64,000 bases of DNA, taken from assembly GCA_965197635.1 (NCBI GenBank), contig CBDANN010000007.1:529101-593100 (forward strand). The letters run 5' to 3'. The DNA is from Bin87 sp965197635 (GTDB lineage: Bacteria; Chloroflexota; Dehalococcoidia; Lucifugimonadales; UBA3495). Shown one piece after another: positions 9,221-17,225 of the stretch (its first letter is position 1; each line of letters starts with the position of its first letter). The position numbers were made by a program, and so were the translations under genes. Under the pieces are notes generated by a model, which searched no databases, had not been told where the DNA came from, and was given only the letters and a program-made list of their open reading frames with translations.

Positions 9221-10219
9221 ATGCTGACCACCGTCGCCGCCGGCCGGGTGTATGACTACAGCTACTGCATAGGCATGTACAGTCAGGCCGGCTTCGGATT
9301 TTGGGCTCCCCAAGATTTCGTCCTGGGACCGAACGGTCGAATGTATGTGTTGAGCCGCGGTGTGGAACAATTGGGTCAGCGTGTCACCAAGATCAACTTT
9401 GACCACGAGTTTCAAGGACAGTTCGGCTCCGTCGGCGAGGAAGACGGGCGCTTCGTTTGGCCCCGGTCAATTGATCTGGACCGTACCGGCCGAGTGTTCG
9501 TTTCGGACGAATATCTCAACCGGGTAACCATTTACAGTGAAGAGGGTAGTTATCGATATCACTGGGGCAGGTCCGGCAGCGGAGACGGGCAGCTAAACGG
9601 ACCGTCAGGAATTGCTTTCGACTCCCGGGGAACCATTTGGGTGGTGGACAGCTTGAATCACCGGGTGCAGAGTTTCAACCAGATCGGTGAGTTTCAGTCC
9701 AAATTCGGGAAGCGAGGTGACGGTGATGGAGATCTGGAGATGCCATGGGGCATCTGCATCGACCGTCAGGACAACATCTACGTCGCGGATTGGGGAAATA
9801 ACCGGGTGCAAAAATTCGCTCCTACTGGAGAGTTGCTCGTTAAGTTCGAAGGCTCCAGCGCCGGGATGGGTTCGCTCAAAGGGCCATCCGGTGTAGCTGT
9901 GGACTCAGATGGAGATATATACGTAACTGACTGGGGGAACCACCGAGTCCAGATCTACGCCGCCTCCGGCCAATATATTACGGCGCTGGTCGGTGACGCC
10001 CAAGAACCTTCGCCATGGGCCCAGAACTACATCGACGCCAATCCGGATATCATCAAAGCCAGGCGGCGGACAGATCTGGAGCCTGAATGGCGGTTCCGGC
10101 GGCCAGTGGCGGTCAACGTTGACGCAGACGACCGGATCATAGTTTTGGAGTCCTACCATCACCGGCTTCAAATCTACAACAAGCTAAAGGATTACGAGGA
10201 ACCCTCAATAAACTTGTAG
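9221..10219 (+). CDS. NHL-repeat beta-propeller protein
   Basis: A 332-residue protein with at least five NHL repeats of about 45-48 residues, for example PWGICIDRQDNIYVADWGNN and PSGVAVDSDGDIYVTDWGNH, each followed by an RVQ strand. It probably forms a six-bladed propeller. GGAGAGGGG precedes the ATG by a few bases, and the gap to DUF1501 is 36 bp, so the three genes look co-transcribed. There is no signal peptide. The role is not known; NHL propellers usually bind proteins, peptides or RNA. Confidence 0.9.
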   Translation: MLTTVAAGRVYDYSYCIGMYSQAGFGFWAPQDFVLGPNGRMYVLSRGVEQLGQRVTKINFDHEFQGQFGSVGEEDGRFVWPRSIDLDRTGRVFVSDEYLNRVTIYSEEGSYRYHWGRSGSGDGQLNGPSGIAFDSRGTIWVVDSLNHRVQSFNQIGEFQSKFGKRGDGDGDLEMPWGICIDRQDNIYVADWGNNRVQKFAPTGELLVKFEGSSAGMGSLKGPSGVAVDSDGDIYVTDWGNHRVQIYAASGQYITALVGDAQEPSPWAQNYIDANPDIIKARRRTDLEPEWRFRRPVAVNVDADDRIIVLESYHHRLQIYNKLKDYEEPSINL

Positions 10220-10442
10220 GCGCCGGCCCGTCTCCACATATTTGCCCGTTGCCGGTCACTTTCCCAGTCCGGCCCACCTAAGAAGACTCGAACCGGCCAT
10301 TAGTATTACCACGACGGCTTGACGTGCTGCTTTGGGAAATCTTCGTAACGAAAGGATTGTTCTGACAGTTAGCCGACGTATATTTGAGAAGGGAATGGGC
10401 CAGTGGCAGGTGTCGCGTCCTAAATGTGTCGTTTCAATACTA

Positions 10443-10589
10443 AACTAAAGCCAAGGTGGGATGTACATTTAAGTGGCGATGATGATCAGTTGGGTTAAGC
10501 CCGTGAATCCTTCTCATCCGTACTTGGGGAACGACCCGGCTCCATCGTTTGACCCCCCACCATCTGCGCATTTCACCTTGGCTTTAGTT
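10443..10589. mobile_element. MITE B1, 147 bp, TA-flanked
   Basis: The termini AACTAAAGCCAAGGTG and its exact complement are flanked by TA on both sides (10441-10442 and 10590-10591), inside the context CTA...TAG. A related copy at 50837-50981 interrupts a lipoprotein gene. There is no coding capacity. The TA duplication suggests an IS630/Tc1-type mobiliser, but no IS with these ends is present in the window. Confidence 0.8.
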
Positions 10590-10592
10590 TAG

Positions 10593-11242
10593 GAATGGCA
10601 GACTTTGAACGGAAGTCTGCCATTGACGTTCACGGAACTCCGCCATTGTCCCCCATGGTCTCCAATGATGCCCATCTTGGTTCGCTCAAGGGACGTTACG
10701 TGAAGCGCATCGTCCGGGAAACCGCACGCCGCAGCCCATGGCCGACCCCATTCCCATAGCACGCTGGCAATGTGATGGCCGCCCACAACGGATACTCTGC
10801 GGGCGGCCGAGCTATGGGGGTGTCGAGCGGATGCCACAACCGCGCGACACGATTATTGTAAATCGGCGGTGAGTACTCCGCAAAGCCAGCCGGAGGCATT
10901 CTCTGGGGTTCTGCTGATGATGTGGCATCCAAGCGACGCACGGACTGTTAAAATCCGCCGAACCCTTCGGCCATGGCCGAAGGGAACAGATCCCGGAGCC
11001 GGCGAGGCGACACAATCGGCTGGGCAAGTCCACTGCAGGCGGCCAGCCGTTCGTCAGCCGCCTCGCCCGCAGTGGTAAGACCATTCTATGTGCCCCGCTC
11101 CCGCTGGCGTAAGGGGCAAGTGTCGCCAAAATCCAGGCAGCTGGCTGCAGACTGGGCCAGGGTCTGCGGCGATGGGTTGCAATGCCTCGACGCTCCGACC
11201 TCAAGGCAGCATCTTCGCTCCCAAAACCGATTTGGGCGAATG
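10593..11242. other. Gene-poor stretch with a 22-bp perfect palindrome
   Basis: No reading frame here has recognisable family features. The only clear structure is a perfect 22-bp palindrome at 10963-10984 centred on GGCCATGGCC with CCCTTC/GAAGGG arms. It could be an operator or cruciform. The short open frames in this stretch lack ribosome sites and conserved motifs. Confidence 0.4.
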
Positions 11243-11737
11243 TCAGACGAACCGCCGCCTAGCCCAGCCCTGCTCCAAAGTCGTGTGGAAGATGGGAGCC
11301 GATTTCTTGCTCCGATACATCCATCTGCCGTCAACTCGGATGTATTCCTCCTCGTCGAGACCGGCGCGCCACATGGCTTCTCCCGTATCGCCCACCGTGC
11401 AGGGCATGAAGAGGTACCACCCGGCTCGGGCGGTATCCCCGTCCACCTCGATCTGCGGATTCAGGCCGTAGTGCAGAGCGAAGACAAAGTGCCCAGATAT
11501 GCCGCGGAAGAATTCGCGGATGGCTTCCCGCCCCTCGTAGCGTCCCAGGCCCGCGCTTTCCCACGTGGCGTCGTCTGCGAACAAGGCGGCGAGCCGGTCG
11601 GCGTCGTAGTTGTCGTCGCACGCCGCGGCGTACTCGGCCTTCAGGTTGCGAAGGGCGTCGATGTCTTTCAGATGGCGGACTCTCTTCTGGAGTTCCGCAA
11701 CCGCTTCGGCCAGGTGTTGCTGGCTGTCATCGGACAT
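11243..11737 (-). CDS. SnoaL-like (NTF2-fold) protein
   Basis: A 164-residue protein with a SnoaL_4/NTF2-like layout: helix with LKAEYAAACDDNYDAD, then FADDATWESAGLGRYEGREAI, then HYGLNPQIEVDGDTARAGWYL and the C-terminal WMYRSKKSAPIF strand. Family members bind or transform small organic molecules in a conical pocket (polyketide cyclases, hydratases, dehydrochlorinases). The ATG has a GAGG site 8-10 nt upstream. The substrate cannot be deduced, and the neighbours are not metabolic. Confidence 0.85.
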   Translation of the reverse strand: MSDDSQQHLAEAVAELQKRVRHLKDIDALRNLKAEYAAACDDNYDADRLAALFADDATWESAGLGRYEGREAIREFFRGISGHFVFALHYGLNPQIEVDGDTARAGWYLFMPCTVGDTGEAMWRAGLDEEEYIRVDGRWMYRSKKSAPIFHTTLEQGWARRRFV

Positions 11738-12068
11738 ATTTGAAACCTCGGATCAGGAGCTGGCGACGATGTCCACCCAATCAGACACCATCGAGATTTA
11801 CTGCGTCAAGTACAGGATCAGGACCGCATCCCACCACAGCGAGGCCGTAACCATGAAATACGGTCGTCCCGCCACCCGCTCCACCTCCGTGGAGTGCGGC
11901 ACCAGGAAGTTCCGCATCGGCGTCCTACCCTGACCATACCCTTCACCTTTACACCGTCGTGCTGAACCTCGGCCTCATCACAAGGTATCTGCCGTCCGCC
12001 ATGACCGACGGGACCGCTTGTTGGCGCTTGGCCGTCATCAAGGTCAGCAGGCCGGCAGCCCCAGTTCG
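11738..12068. other. Intergenic, nothing recognised
   Basis: This is the space between the SnoaL-like gene start and the stop of the LRR portion of the giant protein, both on the minus strand. I see no credible gene, RNA or strong hairpin. Confidence 0.4.
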
Positions 12069-15000
12069 TCAGCGTCGCTGTACCAACTGGCCCTCTCCCA
12101 GCAACCCGGCGGGAACGCAGCCGGTGAAGGCGTTGCCGCCTATGCGCACCCTCTGCAGGTTGGGCAACTCCCCCAGCGACAGCGGTATCTGCCCCGACAG
12201 CCGGTTGTCCCGTAACCACAGGTTGGTCAGGTTGCTCAGATTGCCCAATTCGGCCGGCACCGCACCCGTCAGCCTGTTGTCATGCAGGTACAGGTGCTCC
12301 AGGTTGGACAAGTCTCCCAACTCACCAGGTATCGGACCGCTCAGGTCGTTGTCATTCAGGTCCAGCCATGTCAGTTCAGACAGCTCCCCCAAACGGGCCG
12401 GTATGGCGCCACTCAGGTGGTTCCGGTCCAGGATCAGCAACCTGAGATTGGACAGGTCGCCCAACTCGCTGGGTATCGACCCGCTCAGGTTATTCCCGTA
12501 GAGGCTCAGCCACCTCAGGCTGGACAGGTCGCCCAACTGGCCTGGTATCTCCCCGTTCAGGTCGTTGTCGTCCAGCCACAGGTACCGCAGGCCGGACAGG
12601 TTTCCCAACTCACCGGGTATCTCGCCGGTCAATGCGTTGTCATGGAGCAGCAACGACTTCAGATTGGACAGTTCGCCCAAACCAGCCGGTATCTCCCCGC
12701 TCAGACTGTTGCCGTAGAGCAACAGCCGCTCCAGGCTGCCCAGGTTCCGGAATGTGGACGGGATTGATCCGCTGAGGCCCTCGCCGTCTGCGGTCCTGTT
12801 GCTGTGGAGATAGAGCCACCTCAGCTTGGAGAGACCTCCCAGTTCCTCTGGCAACTCGCCGGTCAATTCGTTCCCGTATAGGGACAGAAACACCAACTCG
12901 TTCAGATCGCCCAGCTCGGCGGGTAGCTCGCCAGAGAGATTGTTCCGGTGCAGCGTCAGGTGGCTCAGGCCTGAAAGCTCACCCAATTGGGATGGTATCG
13001 AGCCAATCAACTCGTTGCGGTGCAGGTACAAGCCCCTCAGACCTGAGAGCCGGCCAAGGTCGGCTGGTATACACCCATTCAGGCCCCGGCGTGGGAGGTA
13101 CAGCCACGCGACCCGCTGTGGTGTGCCGTGCAGCCTCACGCCGTCCCATTTGGTGATGGGAGTATCTTCTGACCAGTTCAGGGTGGCGGAACCCGCAAGA
13201 AGATCCCGCAATCTCAGCAATGCCTCACCGTCGGTCTCCAGGTCTGGATTGTCCCCAGCCTCCGGCACCGCATCTCCAGATGAGCAGTCAATCTCCACCT
13301 TGGTGACGGTGATGGTTACCCGGATCTCCGCCGATGCGTCAGACGGGTCGGTGGCCGTGACCACAACCGTGTAGCTGGACTTGGCCTCATGATACAACGC
13401 AGTGGCAGTCATCAGTTGCCCGGTGGATGGGTCGATGGTGAAGGAGGCCGCGTCGTCTCCGCTCAGGGTGTAGGTGAGCGTGTCCCCGTCGGGGTCCGTA
13501 GCGACGACGGGCTCGCCAACCCCGGTGCCCAACGCCGCGTCTGACACGATCTCCCGGCGGGTTTCCGTAACCGCATTGCCGTCGGCGTCTTCGAAAACGG
13601 GTGGCCGGTTAACGGGACCACCCCCACCTCCACCTGTGCTGGGCGGCCGCACCGGCCGGGTCACGACGGTGATCGTCACCGTAGCTGTGTCCGAAGCGCC
13701 GGAGGGGTCGGTCGCGGTGACCATAACCACGTGCTCAGTCCCAGGTTCCAGCGCCACCCCCGCGGCCACCCTGATTTGACCGGTGTCCGGATCAATATCG
13801 AATAACGACGCGCCAGGCCCGAAGTGCCGGTAAGTGAGGTCGTCGCCATCAACGTCTCGGGCCGTCACCGGCGCGCCAACCCGCGCGCCTTCCGATGCGT
13901 TTTCGGCCACGGTCCGCGAGATGTCCGGCGAGGCAAATGCCGGTGGATCATTGATAGGATTCACGGTCACCGATACCGAGGCGGTCGCGGAGAGCGCGCC
14001 GTCCGTTGCACGGTAGGTGAAACTATCTTCGCCGTGGGTATCCGGTGCGGGCTGGTAGGTGACGAGGTTGCTGGCGTCGACGGTCGCGCTCCCCCTCCGC
14101 GGGCGCGATTCAATCGTAACCGTCAGCGGCCTTTGCTCCGGGTCCAGGTCATTGGCCAAAACGTCGATCTGCACCGCCGCGTCCTCGTCGGTTGTGGCAT
14201 CGTCGTTCTCCGCTACGGGCGGCTCGTTTACGTCGTCGACGGTGATAGTAACCTCGACCGTGTCGAAATCGGTGGAAGGGTCGGTGGCGGTAACCGTGAC
14301 TAAGCATGTGCTACGATCCTCACGGTCCAGAGCCGCATTCGTCCCCACTCGGATCTGACCGGTGGAACGGTCAATCTCGAAGCTGTCGGCGTCTGTACCG
14401 GACAAAGTGTAGGAAAGTTCGTCGTTGTTATCGTCGGTGGCCTGCACCCGAGCGCCTACAGGTGTCCCAGGCCTGGAGTTTTCAGCCACGGACCGCTCAG
14501 CAGTGGCCGCGGGGAATTCCGGAGCGTGGTTGACCGGTGGCGGAGCACGGACCCGACGGGCTGCAACCTCCTGCTCGCTCTTGTTGGGCCCGTGTCCGTC
14601 GGTATATTCCACGCTCACCCGAAGATAGTGGTTGAAGTCTTCGTCCATTGGCGTGTATGACCCGCCGGTAGCCGCGGTGATGGTGGTCCAACTGCTCCGG
14701 TTTTGGGAGCGCTCCCACGTCCAGGATTGATTGGACAATTGGCCGTCGATGTCGGTCAACGTGGCCGTGAACGGCGCCCCGACCTGCGGCTGCCGCGAGG
14801 AGAGTGTAAGTGTGCCGGCTTCATCTTCGTTGGTGACGGTCAGGGTTACGTGGTGTTCAGCGGTGTTTTCCCCATCGGTCGCTTCGATGGCGACCTCATA
14901 GACATTGTCTCCGCCGTCATCCGTGGGAGCCTCGAAGTTGGGAGTGGCACTGAAACGCAGCGTGCCGTTGGTGAACGTGAAGTCGTCGCTATCGGTTCCG

Positions 15001-17225
15001 ACCAGCGACAGGACAGCCATTCCGCCCTCGGGGTCCGTGGCGGCGTAGGTTCCGACACTGCCCGTGCCGTTCTCGGCGAAATCGATGGCGTCGGGCCCGG
15101 TGATGACGGGAGGCTCGTCCACGTCGGCGATCTCGATCGCCACCTCGATGGCGTCGGAGAGGCCGTCCTCGTCCGTTACCTTGAGCGACACCTCCTGTGT
15201 CGTCCTGTTTTCGAAATCCAGGTTGGCATCGGTTCCCACCCTGATCTGTCCGGTCCCGCTATCGACGGTGTACGGGCCGCCCTCCTGGCTCTCAATGGAA
15301 TAGGTTAATGTGTCGTTGTTCAGGTCGGTGGCTGCTACCGGCTCCCCCACCGCCATTCCCTCACCCGAGTTTTCGTCTATCGACCGCGTGGTCTCCAACC
15401 CCTCCTCAAAGAACGGAGCACGGTTGGCATCGACGACGGTTACTTCCACCTCCTGGCGCCCGACGGACGTGTTTCCGACGGTGATGGTGTGCTGAATTCT
15501 CGCGACATCATCGAACTCGTCATCGTCCTGGACGCCGGTGATGGTCACTTCCTGTGCCGTGTTCCAATCGCCGCTGGCGCCGCCCGTGAAGGTGAGGCTG
15601 GTGGGCATCACGGTGATGGCGTCGCCGGTGGTCCGGCGATCCCAGACTGAGACGCTGACGGTAGCGGTGTTGCCGTCGCCGGGGTCGCTGGCCAACACCA
15701 CGGAGTAGGTTGCCGTACCTCCCTCATTGACGCTCACGGTCCGGTCCGACGGCGTGAACGTCAGCCTGGGCAAGCCGGAGTCGCGAACCGTGGCTTTCAC
15801 TATCCCCACGGTGTAGTCTTCACTGTCGACGGTGTTCTTGTGGATGACGTCCACGGCTTCATCGTCGGAATCAGTGTCAGCCAACGCCGTGAGGGTGACG
15901 ATCTGCGCATCGTCCCACTCAAATTTGTTGGCGTCCTGCGCCTCTCCGCTCTTGGTGAAGGTTATAGAGCTTGGGGCGGCGGTCAAGGCCCCGATGTCTG
16001 ACGACTCCAGGTTGACGGTGGTGTCGCCCTCCGGCTCGCCGGTGAGCTGGATGGTGTAGGTGGCGGTCTCGCCCTCGGTTATCGTGAAACTCCCGTCGTA
16101 GAGACGCCCCACGGCAACTTCGGCGGCGCTGGGAAAAGTGACGCCGCTGGTGGAGCTGGTCAGGGTGAGCTTGGTGGCATCGTCGTCGGCCACCTCCACG
16201 GGCACTCTGGCAATGACGTGTTGGTAGTCGCCGATAACGACCGTGTGCCAAATATCCGTGACCCCGTTGTAGGCGTCGTCATCAGCGACGCCGGTGACCG
16301 TAACGGTCTTGCCAGTACTGTCGCTGGCTGCGAACGTGAGCGTGTCGGGCAACACGGTGGCCACACCTGTGTTCCAAGCGGAAAGTTGTACCTCGGTCTC
16401 AACGCTGGGCGCGGGCGACGGCGCGACCGTGTAGGTGGCGGTGCTGCCCTCATCGACGTCGATGTGACTGTTGGAGAAGACCAGTTCGGGCAGGGCAACG
16501 GGGGCCACGCAGGGGGCAAATTCCGAGGTTGATTTCTCACCAAAGGAGATTGAAGTTGCAGTGAGGTGAGTCACCCCCGACATCGAGACGTCAGTCATGG
16601 CGAGGGTGAGGGTTAAATTACCGGCAGTGAACGTCTTGCTGCCCACGGCAGAGGTTGGCACATGAACAGCCGCCAACCACTGCTTGCCCTCCCCACTGGT
16701 GGACGTGTCACAGGCATAGAAATCTATCGCGTAACCATCTTTGTCCCGCCGATATATGCTGAAACTCACTGACACGACACCTTCCGCATGGGCGTAGGTG
16801 ACATCCGTGGGGTAGTTCTGCAGGTTGTTGGGGCCACTGTCAGAGTCGTCGGCATCATTGGCAGTGGCTCCATCGTCGCCCAGATCGATACCCAGCCCGG
16901 TGTTGTCATGGATGGAGTTATCCCGGATCCAATTCCCGGTGGCGCCTTCGGACACAACGGTCACGCCGTCGCCGCCGTTGTTGGCGATGGTGTTGAACTC
17001 AACCGCGTTATTGCGGGCGCCGCCACCGATGTGGACGCCGGAGCCGCCGTTGCCCAGGGCCGTGCCACCGCTGTTGGCGCCGATGTGATTCTCCGAGATG
17101 ATCGTGTCGTAGGTCCCCCCGCCGGTCAGGCTGATGCCATGGGAGTCGTTGAACCCAATGATGTTCTTGTAGACTTCGGCCTCGCGCGTGCCGGAAATAT
17201 GCATGCCGGAACCGGCGTTCCCCAA
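12069..17225 (-). CDS. Giant exported protein, C-terminal part: beta-helix end, Calx-beta-like, cadherin, Ig-like and LRR domains
   Basis: This frame continues the subtilase of 17126-19864 after a frameshift near 17275. In order it holds the end of a right-handed beta-helix (NHIGANSGGTALGNGGSG), Calx-beta-like repeats (VDEGSTATYTV, TVTGVADDD), cadherin-type repeats (APFFEEGLETTRSIDENSG, GTGQIRVGT), a cadherin/Ig-like tandem block with ENDDATTDEDAAVQIDVLAND, and at the C-terminus about 13 plant-type leucine-rich repeats (LSNLRLLILDRNHLSGAIP). It ends VQRR without a visible sortase or autotransporter signal. The frame is open beyond the ATG at 17225 up to the break, so that ATG is not necessarily a true start. 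It is probably a surface adhesion or binding module. Confidence 0.85.
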   Translation of the reverse strand: MGNAGSGMHISGTREAEVYKNIIGFNDSHGISLTGGGTYDTIISENHIGANSGGTALGNGGSGVHIGGGARNNAVEFNTIANNGGDGVTVVSEGATGNWIRDNSIHDNTGLGIDLGDDGATANDADDSDSGPNNLQNYPTDVTYAHAEGVVSVSFSIYRRDKDGYAIDFYACDTSTSGEGKQWLAAVHVPTSAVGSKTFTAGNLTLTLAMTDVSMSGVTHLTATSISFGEKSTSEFAPCVAPVALPELVFSNSHIDVDEGSTATYTVAPSPAPSVETEVQLSAWNTGVATVLPDTLTFAASDSTGKTVTVTGVADDDAYNGVTDIWHTVVIGDYQHVIARVPVEVADDDATKLTLTSSTSGVTFPSAAEVAVGRLYDGSFTITEGETATYTIQLTGEPEGDTTVNLESSDIGALTAAPSSITFTKSGEAQDANKFEWDDAQIVTLTALADTDSDDEAVDVIHKNTVDSEDYTVGIVKATVRDSGLPRLTFTPSDRTVSVNEGGTATYSVVLASDPGDGNTATVSVSVWDRRTTGDAITVMPTSLTFTGGASGDWNTAQEVTITGVQDDDEFDDVARIQHTITVGNTSVGRQEVEVTVVDANRAPFFEEGLETTRSIDENSGEGMAVGEPVAATDLNNDTLTYSIESQEGGPYTVDSGTGQIRVGTDANLDFENRTTQEVSLKVTDEDGLSDAIEVAIEIADVDEPPVITGPDAIDFAENGTGSVGTYAATDPEGGMAVLSLVGTDSDDFTFTNGTLRFSATPNFEAPTDDGGDNVYEVAIEATDGENTAEHHVTLTVTNEDEAGTLTLSSRQPQVGAPFTATLTDIDGQLSNQSWTWERSQNRSSWTTITAATGGSYTPMDEDFNHYLRVSVEYTDGHGPNKSEQEVAARRVRAPPPVNHAPEFPAATAERSVAENSRPGTPVGARVQATDDNNDELSYTLSGTDADSFEIDRSTGQIRVGTNAALDREDRSTCLVTVTATDPSTDFDTVEVTITVDDVNEPPVAENDDATTDEDAAVQIDVLANDLDPEQRPLTVTIESRPRRGSATVDASNLVTYQPAPDTHGEDSFTYRATDGALSATASVSVTVNPINDPPAFASPDISRTVAENASEGARVGAPVTARDVDGDDLTYRHFGPGASLFDIDPDTGQIRVAAGVALEPGTEHVVMVTATDPSGASDTATVTITVVTRPVRPPSTGGGGGGPVNRPPVFEDADGNAVTETRREIVSDAALGTGVGEPVVATDPDGDTLTYTLSGDDAASFTIDPSTGQLMTATALYHEAKSSYTVVVTATDPSDASAEIRVTITVTKVEIDCSSGDAVPEAGDNPDLETDGEALLRLRDLLAGSATLNWSEDTPITKWDGVRLHGTPQRVAWLYLPRRGLNGCIPADLGRLSGLRGLYLHRNELIGSIPSQLGELSGLSHLTLHRNNLSGELPAELGDLNELVFLSLYGNELTGELPEELGGLSKLRWLYLHSNRTADGEGLSGSIPSTFRNLGSLERLLLYGNSLSGEIPAGLGELSNLKSLLLHDNALTGEIPGELGNLSGLRYLWLDDNDLNGEIPGQLGDLSSLRWLSLYGNNLSGSIPSELGDLSNLRLLILDRNHLSGAIPARLGELSELTWLDLNDNDLSGPIPGELGDLSNLEHLYLHDNRLTGAVPAELGNLSNLTNLWLRDNRLSGQIPLSLGELPNLQRVRIGGNAFTGCVPAGLLGEGQLVQRR

